From contig NC_092811.1 of assembly GCF_040954645.1 (NCBI RefSeq), positions 122,409,411 through 122,473,410 on the forward strand: a DNA stretch of 64,000 bases. Reading direction: 5' to 3'. Below the pieces are notes generated by a model. That model ran no database searches. It was not told the origin of the DNA and worked only from the letters and a program-made list of their open reading frames with translations. Below are positions 1 to 10,500 of the stretch, piece by piece. The position numbers and the translations under genes were made by a program. The stretch's first letter is position 1; every line of letters begins with the position of its first letter. The stretch is from Diabrotica undecimpunctata (lineage: Eukaryota > Arthropoda > Insecta > Coleoptera > Chrysomelidae).

Positions 1-907
1 ATTGAAGTACATGAATTTTACATTATTGTAAAGGGAGTTGAAAGACCTTTTGAATGATGGATCATTCGACCCCCCTTTCCATTTAAGATTTTAGGGATGG
101 TGCCATCCCCGCTTAGGGGGCTGCAAATGTTAATGTGATTTTATGCCAATTTTGTTTCCCCCTCGATAACAAAATCGACGGGTCCAAGCGTTTTTTTTTA
201 AAAGGAATCATCTGCCAGTAAATGCATCTGTTTCGTTTTCGGTGCGCCACCCTGTATAACATATCTATATAAAAGTCCGACCGGGACTACATATTCAGCA
301 AAAATTTATTTCATTTAATTAAACGGACTTATTACTATTTGTAAAACTATTTTGAGTGTCTTTCTGACACGACGATACCGACAAATGTAATCTGATCGAG
401 AATACGACAAGCACTTAATCGAAAACTAAGTATAAAATTCTTTTTTTATTTTATTTTTTTATTGGCCTAATTTTTACGTTATGTATGTTAAATATGGATA
501 ACTTTTATTTGTCCTATTTACCTATTAATAAATCTCTAGTGGGTTTTTTATTTTTGTTTTTGACCGGGTTAGATATTGTGTCTACAATTAATTCGACACT
601 GGGAGATGACGATTTGTCATGTTTTAATAAATATCGCCGTAATGGTAGTGCAAACCGTGACCCATTTTTAACAGATGGCTAAAAATATACGCCATTTCCA
701 GCAGATTGAAATTGAGGAGTGGTACTTAGGGGATTTTCGCGAAATTACAACATGAGCGTAGAGGGATTAATTTTGAACGAAACCGCGAACAAATACGTAT
801 ATTCCGATTGTTCTCTAAGCTTTTTCGCTTTTATTTCTCGTCAAAGGATTAATTACTTACTCAAAATAGCAAGATCCAATTAAATATCGTTCTGAAATTA
901 AAGAAAA
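1..907. other. Unassigned AT-rich flank with a transposon-end-like motif
   Basis: I recognise no gene here. A motif CCACCCTGTATAA at 247-259, preceded by a moderately GC-rich stretch from about 60, resembles the terminus of insect DNA transposons whose ends read TACAGGGTG. The other end would lie outside the window, so this is only a suggestion. A 65-codon open frame at 485-682 has no recognisable motif and low complexity, and I do not call it a gene. The segment ends at the target site of the BEL/Pao insertion. Confidence 0.25.
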
Positions 908-912
908 CATCT

Positions 913-1326
913 TGTTTAAATTCAAATATGGTTGTATAAATTAATCATTACATTTTTCCTCCCCTGTATTCATCCGATCCTAATAGTACCGCTGAGGGCT
1001 CGGAAATACATATCGGGAGAAGAGCACGAGTCGTTGAAAAGAAAAGACGCAACCTGGCACGGGAACCCATGCACGCATATTAAATTGATTTCGTTCGTTG
1101 TTTTGTAGTGCAAACCCTGGTAATTCGACCCAGCGGTAAGTTTTTACCTAGTTTTACCTAAACCTATAAATTGTTTTTTGATTGTTTATTGCAACCATTT
1201 AAATTTTAATAATTATTTGCATCAATGAGGAAAAGTCCATTTTCTCGCCAGAGTTACCGAAGGAATAGTTCTGTTAATTAAGTACTATTAATTTGTAATA
1301 GTACATTTGTTTGTTAATACCCCACA
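913..1326 (+). repeat. 5' LTR of the BEL/Pao element
   Basis: It starts TGTTTAAATTC and ends TACCCCACA. It differs from the 3' LTR only at 1222 (T versus C at 7371) and by a run of six rather than five T near 1175. A consensus-like splice donor (CGGTAAGT) sits near 1134-1141. Its use cannot be judged from sequence. Confidence 0.97.
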
Positions 1327-1327
1327 T

Positions 1328-1353
1328 TGGCCTATCTAGCCGGATTTGAACTC
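1328..1353 (+). other. Primer-binding-site-like sequence
   Basis: The sequence begins TGGCC one base after the 5' LTR. Its complement ends in CCA and contains GTTCAAATCC, a good T-arm of a tRNA. I cannot name the donor tRNA with confidence. Confidence 0.6.
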
Positions 1354-1640
1354 ATTTATTGAAAAAATATTTTTTGTTATATTTAAATTTGAATGGTTGG
1401 TTTCGTCTCGTCGTATTTTTTATCGTTTTGAGGGTTCTTATCTTAAGTTTGCGTCTCTTGTCGTGGCTCGAGAATAATTTATGACCTTTTTGTAAAGTCG
1501 ACCATATGGGACTTTTTAGAAGGGAATTATCGTCGTTTTAATAAAGTATCGAATTACAAATCGGTAATTTCGGGGTTTTAGACCACATTTTTGTACACTT
1601 TCGTTTGTGTAATATTATTGGAACTTGTTAAAAATTTAAA

Positions 1641-4600
1641 ATGGAAAAACTTGAAGAAAAGAATAGGAAGCTCAAATTTTTAAGAAAAACTGCTTTAAAT
1701 GATATTCAGTTAATTTTCGATTTAGGTTTTAAGGCCCTTTCAGACGTTTCTATTCGCCCTTTATTTAAAATTAGACTGGAAGAATTAGATTCGATTCGCG
1801 AAGAGTTCTTAAAACATCACACTAATATTATTAGTAATATTCTTTCTGTACCAGACGCGGATACGAGGGTTGAAGAAAATGTTCGGGAATTATTTTTGGA
1901 ACAATTTTATAAAATAAAACTATTTAGTGCGGAATTATCTGAGCCACAATTTGAAACTCCAGAACCGTTTAGATCGGTAGTAGTTCCACAATCAAATATT
2001 CGCTTGCCTAAAATAGAGCTGCCTAAATTTAAGGGTGATTTTAAGGAGTTTAGTTCGTTTTTAGATTTATATAATTCGGTTGTACATAATAACGCAGGCC
2101 TAGCAGACGTAGAAAAGTTTAAGTATTTGAAAGGATGTTTAGAAGGGACTCCACTTAGTTTGATTCGTAATTTGTCAATAAATAGCGATAATTATCAAAT
2201 TGCTTACGATCTAATTGTTAAACGCTACACAAATGTTCGTCGTTGTGCGACCGCGCATTGGGATGCGATCTTGGGCGTACAGAAAATATCGGTAGTTAAT
2301 TCGAAAAATCTGGCTAAATTAGTAGATACGTTTTTAGAAAATTTAGCCGCATTGAAAACATTAGGTCTTCCGACAGAACATTGGGATTTTATTATGTTTA
2401 ATTTACTTTTGTCGAAATTAGACGCGGATTCAGTAAAGTTATTTGAGTTAGAAAATAAATCGAATAAAATCCCGTCATTTCAAAAATTGGTAGAGTTTAT
2501 TGAAACTCAGTACATTGCTTACGATAATTTGAATAGTAGCTTAAGTGAATCTAAGAAATCGTCGAGGGCTCCAACTTATACGGAGCCAAAGTGTAATTAT
2601 AAACATTCCTATGAGTCAAGGCATAATAGTAGTTCATCCTTTGTTACAAATTCGTCGTCAATATGTTGTGCTTTATGTAAACAAAGTCATTTTCTTAACC
2701 ATTGCTCGTTGTTTTTGAAAAAATCTCCAAAAGAAAGATACCAATTTTGTAAAGAATCTTCCTCGTGTTTTAGGTGTCTTAATCAGGCTAATCATTCTGT
2801 CAAGTCGTGTCCAAAGGCCTTTAAATGTAGTAAATGTAATAGTCACCTTCATAATAGTTTGTTGCACTTTGATAGAAATGGTTCCAATAGTCAGTCGTCC
2901 ATAGAAAATACTAATAATCCAGGGGCATCGGGAGTCGAACAAAATTCGCCTGAAATATCACATTGTGCTGCTAGTTTTATAGGGAAGAAAAACGAGACAA
3001 AAAAGGAAATTTTGCTCGGTACCGTTTTAGTTCACGCGATTGATAGTAAGGGGTGTAAACAGCCCTTGAGATGTCTGCTAGATTCAGGTTCAATGAGTTC
3101 GTTCATTAGTCGTAAAGCTGCCAGTAGATTAGGTTGGCCAAAAACTCCTTGTTCATTTGAAGTTAACGGACTCAATTCGATGCAAACGAAACTGAATCAA
3201 GGTCAAATAAGTTTTTCTATCCAACCTCGTCATCAGGAGTCTCCGGTGTTTCACTTGGAGGCTATTATTACAGATCGGGTTTGCTCGGATTTGCCGAGCA
3301 CCAAAATTGACATATCGACGTGGAATTATATTAAAAATTTGAAGTTAGCCGATCCCGAATTTAACTGTAGTCAATCTATAGATTTGTTAATTGGTTGTAG
3401 CATATTTTCGAAGGTGTTGTTAGAAGGTAAAATTGAAGGTAAAGCGGGACAACCAGATGCCCTAAATACCGTTTTTGGTTATATTTTGTTAGGACCTACT
3501 AGCACACCTAACCTTTCGTCGACTTCGCTTGTTTGTCTTTCAAATATTGAAGACCCACTAAATTCTTCGTTAACGAAATTTTGGGAACTGGAAAACGTAC
3601 CGGAAAAGCCAGTTTCAGAACCAGAAGACGTTCTGTGTGAGAACATTTATCTGGAAACGCATAATCGGGACGTCTCGGGTAAATATGTTGTATCTTTGCC
3701 TTTTCGTGAATCGCCGCCTTGTTTGCAAGATAGCTATGATATTGCTTTAAATAGATTGCTATCATTAGAACGACGCTTATCTCGTCAACCAAGTTTGAAA
3801 AAAGAATATTCTTTTCATATGCAGGAGTATCTTGATTTAGGTCATATGCAGTTAGTCTCTAATGCCGAAAAGAAAAGGGGAAAGTATTATATTCCACATC
3901 ATTGCGTTGTGAAACCAGATAGTGTTTCAAGTAAAATTCGAGTTGTATATAATGCGTCTCAGAAAAGTCCCAGTCGCGGTAAATCTTTGAACGACTATTT
4001 ACTGGTCGGTCCTAAGCTGCAACAGAACATAGTCTCGCTGTTGTTGAATTTTAGACTTAATCGTTTTGCGCTGTGTGCGGACATTCGTCAGATGTATCGT
4101 AATATTTTAGTCGCTCCTGAACACACGGACTATCAACGCGTGTTATGGAGATTTTCTAGCGCTGAGGAAATTCAGGAATATCGTTTATTAACCGTTACTT
4201 TTGGAATAGTATCTTCGCCGTATCTCGCTTTAAGAACTCTCCAACAATTAGCATTAGACGAAGGCTCTCGTTTTCCTAACGCCGTCTCGCTTATTCGTCA
4301 TGCTTCGTATATTGATGATTTTGTTTTTGGTGCTTCGACTCTCGAAGAAGCACAAACTTTAGTTGACGAATTAGTCGCTTTGTTAAAGTTAGGAGGCTTT
4401 GAATTACGGAAATGGTGTTCGAATGAATCCAAATTGTTGTCGCAATTTCCTGAATCCCATATTAATCCTCACTCCATTAATTTTGATCCAGAAGCAAATG
4501 GTCCTTCATTAAAAATCCTTGGTTTGAAGTGGATTGCACAGTCCGACGTCTTTCAATTTTCAGTCAAATTGCAAGACGTTCCTTGTACCAAAAGATCGTT

Positions 4601-6833
4601 TTTGTCCGAATTAGCTCGAATTTATGATCCTTGTGGTTACTTAACACCTATTACCTTTTTCATTAAACATTTAATCCAACAACTTTGGGCAACCGGTCTT
4701 AAATGGGATGATCGTCCTCCTTCGGAAATAATTCGTGTATGGGAGCAATATAAGAGCGAACTATCTCTTATTTCACAGTTCAAAATTCCTCGTTTTTTGA
4801 ATATTTCCTCATGTCCCATCTTAGAGCTTCATGGATTTGCCGATGCTAGTGAAAAGGGATATGCTTGTGTCGTTTATATTCGTAGTATTGATACTCGTAA
4901 CCTAGTTCAAGTTAATTTACTGTGTGCCAAATCGAAAGTAGCTCCTATAAAACAGATTACTATACCTCGATTAGAATTGTTAGCTGCTGTTCATTTGGTA
5001 AAACTTATGTCGTTTGTGTTAGAGTCGTGGAAGCATATAATATTTCAAAATGTGTATGCTTGGTTAGATTCTCAAATCGTATTGCACTGGATTAAAAGCT
5101 CCCACTCGAGATTCAAAACTTTCGTCGCAAATCGCATTTCGTATATCCAGTCCCATAGTCAAAATTATTCTTGGCATTATATCGAATCTCGAAATAATGC
5201 AGCCGATGCGCCTTCGCGAGGCATGCTACCGGCCGCTTTTCTATCAAAATTAGACTGGTTAACAGGTCCTTCGTTTTTGTATAATATTCCATTAATTTTT
5301 CCAGAGGTTCCTCCCTCATTGCAGGAAAAATCCTCTTTGGAAGAGATAAAGAAAGCTTTAGTGTTTGTTTCCACTCGTGAGGAACATTTTCTGTCTTGTT
5401 TGTTGAAAAATAAATCGTCTTTTACCTCGATCCAAAGAATTTTGGCTTTTATGTTGCGATTCGCGCACAACTCTCGTTATAAAAGGTCGAAACGGTCAGG
5501 ACCCTTGACTTTCGTAGAATTAGAAGACTCGTTGATTATTCTTGTCAGATTTACACAAGAAAAGTATTTTGAAGAACATCTTCAATCAAATTCTTTTCCA
5601 AAACCATTTCGTAAGTTGGGAGTATTTTTAGATGATAGTACTCAGTGTTTAAGAGTAGGTGGTCGTCTATCTCAGTCTTCGTTATCGTATGAAGCAAAAC
5701 ACCCGTTTTTGTTACCAAAAAAATCTCGCCTTACTACTCTTCTAGTTCGTCATTATCATGAGAAGTATTTACATGCTGGATTTAAGAGTACTCAGTTTTT
5801 GGTTAGTCAAAGGTTTTGGATAATGTCTTCTAAACAAGCCGTTAATTCGGTATTGTCCAAATGTATTAGATGTTGGAAACAATCTCCTAAAAACTTACAA
5901 CCCCCTATGGGTAATTTGCCTAAATTTCGTCTCGGTGCCATTAAACCCTTTTCGATTTGTGGGTTAGATTATGGTGGACCGTTTTCGATAACCATGTCTC
6001 GTTACAGGGGAGTTAGAACTCAAAAGGCCTATTTGTGTCTATTTGTATGTTGTGCTACAAAGGCTTTACATCTTGAATTAGCTAGTGATTTGACCGCGGA
6101 AGCCTTTTTGGCCGCTTTACAACGTTTTATCGCTCGGAGAGGTCGAGTATCGCAAGTGTTTTGTGATAATGGCACTAATTTTCATAGTGCTTATCGACAG
6201 CTTAGTAGCTTCATGGAGAGCGCTCTCGATAAAGAAAATATTAAGTTTTCATTTGCTCCTCCTGCTGCTCCACATTTTGGTGGTATTTATGAACGGGGAA
6301 TTCGTTCTGTAAAGGAACATATTGTTCGTATAGTCGGGGCTCAAATTTTGACCTACGAAGAATTTTATACCGTTTTAACTTTAATTGAATCGGTCTTAAA
6401 CTCACGCCCTCTTACCCCATTAACTAACGATGTTGAAGATCTCAATGCGTTGACCCCAGGACATTTCCTGACTCTTGAACCCTTGACCTCTTTGTCTGTG
6501 CCTGATTTTTCGGAGGTATCCTTCAATCGTTTGTCCAGATGGCAGTTGTTACAACGCATCCATAGAGATTTTTGGGCTCGATGGCGAAAGGAATATTTGC
6601 ACACCTTGCAACAAAAGTCCAAATGGTTAGATCCTGGCTTTGTACCTAAAATCGGTGCCTTAGTTGTTTTAAAGGAGGATAATTTGGCTCCGTGTAAATG
6701 GCCTCTCGCGCGTCTTGTTGAATTGCATGAGGGTAAAGACGGTGTAGCTCGAGTGGCTACCGTGCGTACGATCACCGGAACCTTAAAACGGCCTCTTGTT
6801 CGAATCTGTCCCTTGCCGATAGATGAAGATTAG
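1641..6833 (+). CDS. BEL/Pao Gag-Pol polyprotein, intact
   Basis: This 1730-residue polyprotein would encode the capsid and all enzymes for retrotransposition. Domains in order: a Gag-like DUF1759 region (about 120-300, with RLPKIELPKFKGD); three Cys/His knuckles (CALC at 343, CFRC at 376, CSKC at 396); an aspartic protease with LLDSGS (479-484); reverse transcriptase from about 765, with catalytic YIDD at 890-893; an RNase H/A17-type region around 1060-1200 (HGFADAS, WLDSQ, ADAPSRG); integrase with an H-H-C-C zinc segment (about 1371-1411) and a D-D-E core at D1443 (GLDYGGPF), D1509 (CDNGTNF) and E1551 (YERGIRSVK); and a C-terminal DUF5641 region (about 1600-1725). The start is the first ATG of the open frame, 314 bp after the LTR. 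No frameshift or stop interrupts it and all inspected catalytic residues are present, so the copy could be active. Confidence 0.97.
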   Translation: MEKLEEKNRKLKFLRKTALNDIQLIFDLGFKALSDVSIRPLFKIRLEELDSIREEFLKHHTNIISNILSVPDADTRVEENVRELFLEQFYKIKLFSAELSEPQFETPEPFRSVVVPQSNIRLPKIELPKFKGDFKEFSSFLDLYNSVVHNNAGLADVEKFKYLKGCLEGTPLSLIRNLSINSDNYQIAYDLIVKRYTNVRRCATAHWDAILGVQKISVVNSKNLAKLVDTFLENLAALKTLGLPTEHWDFIMFNLLLSKLDADSVKLFELENKSNKIPSFQKLVEFIETQYIAYDNLNSSLSESKKSSRAPTYTEPKCNYKHSYESRHNSSSSFVTNSSSICCALCKQSHFLNHCSLFLKKSPKERYQFCKESSSCFRCLNQANHSVKSCPKAFKCSKCNSHLHNSLLHFDRNGSNSQSSIENTNNPGASGVEQNSPEISHCAASFIGKKNETKKEILLGTVLVHAIDSKGCKQPLRCLLDSGSMSSFISRKAASRLGWPKTPCSFEVNGLNSMQTKLNQGQISFSIQPRHQESPVFHLEAIITDRVCSDLPSTKIDISTWNYIKNLKLADPEFNCSQSIDLLIGCSIFSKVLLEGKIEGKAGQPDALNTVFGYILLGPTSTPNLSSTSLVCLSNIEDPLNSSLTKFWELENVPEKPVSEPEDVLCENIYLETHNRDVSGKYVVSLPFRESPPCLQDSYDIALNRLLSLERRLSRQPSLKKEYSFHMQEYLDLGHMQLVSNAEKKRGKYYIPHHCVVKPDSVSSKIRVVYNASQKSPSRGKSLNDYLLVGPKLQQNIVSLLLNFRLNRFALCADIRQMYRNILVAPEHTDYQRVLWRFSSAEEIQEYRLLTVTFGIVSSPYLALRTLQQLALDEGSRFPNAVSLIRHASYIDDFVFGASTLEEAQTLVDELVALLKLGGFELRKWCSNESKLLSQFPESHINPHSINFDPEANGPSLKILGLKWIAQSDVFQFSVKLQDVPCTKRSFLSELARIYDPCGYLTPITFFIKHLIQQLWATGLKWDDRPPSEIIRVWEQYKSELSLISQFKIPRFLNISSCPILELHGFADASEKGYACVVYIRSIDTRNLVQVNLLCAKSKVAPIKQITIPRLELLAAVHLVKLMSFVLESWKHIIFQNVYAWLDSQIVLHWIKSSHSRFKTFVANRISYIQSHSQNYSWHYIESRNNAADAPSRGMLPAAFLSKLDWLTGPSFLYNIPLIFPEVPPSLQEKSSLEEIKKALVFVSTREEHFLSCLLKNKSSFTSIQRILAFMLRFAHNSRYKRSKRSGPLTFVELEDSLIILVRFTQEKYFEEHLQSNSFPKPFRKLGVFLDDSTQCLRVGGRLSQSSLSYEAKHPFLLPKKSRLTTLLVRHYHEKYLHAGFKSTQFLVSQRFWIMSSKQAVNSVLSKCIRCWKQSPKNLQPPMGNLPKFRLGAIKPFSICGLDYGGPFSITMSRYRGVRTQKAYLCLFVCCATKALHLELASDLTAEAFLAALQRFIARRGRVSQVFCDNGTNFHSAYRQLSSFMESALDKENIKFSFAPPAAPHFGGIYERGIRSVKEHIVRIVGAQILTYEEFYTVLTLIESVLNSRPLTPLTNDVEDLNALTPGHFLTLEPLTSLSVPDFSEVSFNRLSRWQLLQRIHRDFWARWRKEYLHTLQQKSKWLDPGFVPKIGALVVLKEDNLAPCKWPLARLVELHEGKDGVARVATVRTITGTLKRPLVRICPLPIDED

Positions 6834-7049
6834 ATGGTCAGCCTTTTTACTGATTTTGTTTTGGTCGGCTTTTGTCAATATAACCGCGACGAAACCACCA
6901 TTTTAATTTAAATTTTTTTATTGTAGTTTAAGTTTTGAATATTTGTTTAAGATTTGTATAGGAATTGTTTGTATTAATTATCGTTTTAGTTGTTTAAGTA
7001 ATGATAGTATTTAGAATTCGTTTTGTTTTTTAAAGACCTTATGGCCTTT

Positions 7050-7062
7050 AAAGGGGGGAGAA
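7050..7062 (+). other. Polypurine tract
   Basis: The purine run AAAGGGGGGAGAA directly abuts the 3' LTR, where plus-strand DNA synthesis would be primed. Confidence 0.9.
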
Positions 7063-7475
7063 TGTTTAAATTCAAATATGGTTGTATAAATTAATCATTA
7101 CATTTTTCCTCCCCTGTATTCATCCGATCCTAATAGTACCGCTGAGGGCTCGGAAATACATATCGGGAGAAGAGCACGAGTCGTTGAAAAGAAAAGACGC
7201 AACCTGGCACGGGAACCCATGCACGCATATTAAATTGATTTCGTTCGTTGTTTTGTAGTGCAAACCCTGGTAATTCGACCCAGCGGTAAGTTTTTACCTA
7301 GTTTTACCTAAACCTATAAATTGTTTTTGATTGTTTATTGCAACCATTTAAATTTTAATAATTATTTGCACCAATGAGGAAAAGTCCATTTTCTCGCCAG
7401 AGTTACCGAAGGAATAGTTCTGTTAATTAAGTACTATTAATTTGTAATAGTACATTTGTTTGTTAATACCCCACA
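7063..7475 (+). repeat. 3' LTR of the BEL/Pao element
   Basis: This is a near-perfect copy of the 5' LTR (one substitution, one single-base indel). It is followed by the target duplication CATCT at 7476-7480. Confidence 0.97.
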
Positions 7476-7480
7476 CATCT

Positions 7481-8612
7481 GTTTTATGGAATTGTTCGAT
7501 ATATGTTAAGAGAACTTTGTTCTAATCTGTATTCTAAAGTGTAACTCAAAGGGAAATGTGGTAACCACAACAAGGTTCAGTAATCAAGGCGTTGGGTATC
7601 AATACTTATGGTATAGTTACAACAGTTTTTTTTTGTCATTAGAATAAAGCTTTTAACCACCTCTTGTAGGAGGCATAAAGTGTCATTAGGAAAAAAAGAA
7701 GAATATTGAAGCTTCTATTAATTTCACACATCAAGTTCTCTTGTGTTTAGTCAAGTATTACTCTAAGAGCAATTATATCTTCGCCCAATTTACTAGCAGC
7801 TCCCTAACTGTTAAGCATATGCTCTATACGACCCTTGTTGCCACCTACACCCTTCTTCTTCTTTAAGTTTCGCTCATATCGGAGACTGGTTCTGTATCAG
7901 TATCAGAGTACCTCTGTTCCCTCTGTGCCCAGTACTAGTAATGCATTGGTTGGTGATCAGTGTAGTAGTGTCTGAGGGCTCGGGAGACCAAGACCTTGAA
8001 GGACCTGAAGTAGACATCGAAGAGGATGTCGAAAGCTCGGCGCAATGATAATCGACGCGGTTCAACCCGGAGGACTGTTGAGACTAAAAGGCACTTCTCA
8101 TTCCCAGTTCAGGACAGACAAAAAAATAAAATTGGATGACCAATAGTACATCAAGAGAAACAGAGCAGTCCAATATGTGGAAGGAAAGATTACTATGTTT
8201 TCCTTTTGCAGAGAAGTGATACGAGAAACTGTTAATGCCCAATTTACGCTAAAACCGGTAGAACATAGCTCATAGAAAAATTGTAACGACTCATCTGACG
8301 GACGGGAAAGCAACACACTTATGATTCGTTCGGCGATAAGGAACAGAGTGGAAGCGCTCCCTAAGCGAACCAAGCATTCCTCCGTCGAAGCTAAGCCAGA
8401 GCCTCCGAACCAGAGATTAAATACGACCAAAAGAAAAGAAAAAGATACAATAGGCGGTACAGTAAACTAGCGCGAAGCTTCATACTATTATTATATTGAT
8501 CGATTATTATGTTGGCTCCTAACGCCACCTGCTAACGTATTAACAAAGCATACGTTGTTAACTTCTAACAGACCTGTTTAAATTCAGACGAAATATTAAT
8601 AAATAATAAAAT
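7481..8612. other. No recognisable gene
   Basis: This is flanking DNA into which the BEL element inserted. Two short open frames on the minus strand (7874-8065, 8098-8430) show no family motif and I do not call them. I see no TIRs, LTRs or RNA genes. Confidence 0.5.
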
Positions 8613-8628
8613 ATAAATAAATGTCCTT

Positions 8629-8690
8629 CTGTGTATCCTCCTTATACGTATTTTGCCCTAATAGGGCTCTTCAGAGACGGCTATTCACAG
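8629..8690 (-). ncRNA. Degenerate hammerhead ribozyme motif
   Basis: Read on the minus strand, a CTGAAGA core is followed by stem II (GCCCT-ATT-AGGGC), then AAAA in place of the required GAAA, then ATACGTATA. The distal stem I pair CTGTG/CACAG is intact. Loss of the core G makes self-cleavage unlikely. Confidence 0.6.
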
Positions 8691-9037
8691 TCGCTCTAAA
8701 CGTGAAAATAAATCTTTTCTGTCTTAGGAAGCAACTCTAACATGGCTTCGTATAGACGCAAATAGCGACATCTGATATTAAAATCTGTAAACTAATTTAC
8801 GAAACCAAATTCAGATTTATGCTTTAATCTGTGCCTTCTAAGAATTTCAAGGCAAAACAGACGTTGATAAAGATGTTATTAGAGACATGGGGAATCTAAA
8901 AATTACATTCCACAACATATCTCCTCAACTAAGCAAAAATCCTTAACGAATTGGTTTCTAGTACTCGTACAGAGTATATCGGAATAAAAGGATAAAAGGA
9001 AAAGGACAGTCAAGATTTGATTTCATGTACAGTGCGT

Positions 9038-9099
9038 CTGTGTATGCGCCTTATACGTACTTCGCCCTAATAGAGCTCTTCAGAGACGGTTATTCACAG
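9038..9099 (-). ncRNA. Degenerate hammerhead ribozyme motif
   Basis: On the minus strand this reads CTGAAGA, stem II GCTCT-ATT-AGGGC (one mismatch), then GAAG instead of GAAA, then TACGTATA. The proximal stem I can form CGTCT/AGGCG and the distal one CTGTG/CACAG. It lies 409 bp from the previous motif in the same orientation. Confidence 0.6.
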
Positions 9100-9180
9100 T
9101 CGCTCTAAACGTGAAAGTAAATCTTTTCTGTCTTAGGAAGCAACTCTAACATGGCTTCATATAGACGCAAATGGCGACAT

Positions 9181-10289
9181 AGAATGACTCAACGATGACA
9201 AATGTACTAAAAAACTATGAAGATGAAGAACCCGTGAAGACAGATGAAGGAGTAGACCAACGCGCTGGACACAGGACAGATAATGAGGCTTATGTTCGGC
9301 GAATGAAGCGAGAAGCTATAGGATGATATCCCGATAATTTTCACACATTAATCTAAATCGTTAAGACGTAATACATGTTTAATCAGCTTATAAGGCACGA
9401 ACATTAAATGATATTTGTTTTAAATAATTAACAAAATTCCTTGCGTACGCCTCTGGATAAAGCCACTCAATAGCGTCCTCGTAATATCGGTTCTAATTAA
9501 AATGGAAAATCATAAAAGGGAAAGGGAAAAACAAATAAAAACGGAAAAACAATGATCAAAAAAGCCTCCAGCATCTTTTGTGCTTGTACAACAAAACCCA
9601 AGTTGTATTTGAAGATTCGACGTGACAGACTTTTGTTCTGCTGTCAATCGGAATGTATTTCAGCTACTTCCATTGTTCGCGAATACAGTTGTGCGAATGA
9701 ATAGATGAATGACGAGTGGAAAAGAGAGCTAGCTTACACCAAGAACTGAACTCTAATTAGCTAGTTTTTAGCTGTATTTACGGTACGTTAGAATAGTATA
9801 TAAGTCGAAGGTAAGTAAAAAGAATGTAGAATTTTTGTACTCATAATAAAGTAAAAACTAATTAGGGAAGTCCTGGAAGACGTAACGAGTAATTAGCTTG
9901 GAAAAAAGAGGATACAGTAGATTTATTAAATTAACTTTACCTTCTATAGGTCGATGAAGACAGAATAGTGAAAGAAGTTAAGCGATTGTCTATAGACATG
10001 TAAAATGATTGTTTATAGATAAATATGTATCCAGACAATGTATAAAAACCGAATTGTTTTTTGTTAGTTGCTAAATATCAGTGACCTTGTTGGGATCAGA
10101 GATTCCTCAATTATAATTTTGGATAATGAAAAAAGTGAGAGAGAGGAACTAAAATTCACCAGATAGAAAAAGTTATAAGATAATTAATATAGTAATACAA
10201 GGTTTGTCAATACATACAGACCACCCTGGTTTGTCGATAGATAATTAAAGAAACCCTTATAATTTTTGAAGAAAGAATTTAATATTGGC
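9181..10289. other. No recognisable gene
   Basis: This is AT-rich sequence with scattered simple repeats. No open frame with a family signature, no TIR pair and no RNA gene was seen. Confidence 0.5.
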
Positions 10290-10500
10290 TTAATGAAAAA
10301 AAAAAGGAAAACTTGGAAGCAGAGGATAGGATAATACGAATGGCACGAGATAAGTCACCAAATGGACGAAGAAGTATTGGCAGACCAAGAAAAAGATGGT
10401 GCGATAATTTAAGCAATTTAGGAAGCTAATATTGAAGAAGAAACAGGCTTTAAAGCCTACATACAAGAAGGAAGAAGAGGAAGAAGTCTTTGAAGGTCCT
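10290..10500 (+). pseudogene. LINE 3' end (C-terminal tail)
   Basis: A translated stretch reads RMARDKSPNGRRSIGRPRKR, followed by RWCDNL. This Arg/Gly-rich tail is typical of the C terminus of insect LINE reverse-transcriptase proteins, and a similar ARDKSPIGRRR tail ends the LINE at 27.6-29.1 kb. An AAG/GAA-rich tail follows. It is a strongly 5'-truncated insertion. Confidence 0.65.

Larger units (their letters stand above)
913..7475 (+). mobile_element. Complete BEL/Pao LTR retrotransposon
   Basis: The element runs from a TG-initial 5' LTR (913-1326) to a CA-terminal 3' LTR (7063-7475) and is flanked by the 5-bp duplication CATCT (908-912 and 7476-7480), a size normal for BEL/Pao. A primer-binding-site-like sequence follows the 5' LTR and a polypurine tract precedes the 3' LTR. 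One uninterrupted polyprotein frame lies between them. The LTRs differ by one substitution and one T-run indel over about 414 bp, so the insertion is recent. No envelope gene is present: only about 230 bp separate the stop codon from the 3' LTR. It is the only autonomous-looking element in the window. Confidence 0.97.
8613..9180 (-). mobile_element. Hammerhead-repeat family, tandem 1.4-unit copy
   Basis: Two direct copies of a non-coding unit lie 409 bp apart. The second starts near 9022 and breaks off near 9180. Each holds a hammerhead motif (8629-8690 and 9038-9099, minus strand), followed on the plus strand by a shared body containing CTGTCTTAGGAAGCAACTC and GACATCTGATATTAAA. The same family recurs at 15.3, 53.2 and 59.9 kb. 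A tandem arrangement of about 400-bp units, each with a self-cleaving motif, is what retrozymes and Penelope terminal repeats look like. No coding capacity is evident and the outer boundaries are approximate. Confidence 0.75.

Noticed and set aside
485..682. 65-codon open frame
   Set aside because: Low-complexity, no recognisable motif, no flanking gene signals; within chance expectation for AT-rich DNA.
7874..8430. Two minus-strand open frames of 63 and 110 codons
   Set aside because: No family motif, no similarity to other features in the window.
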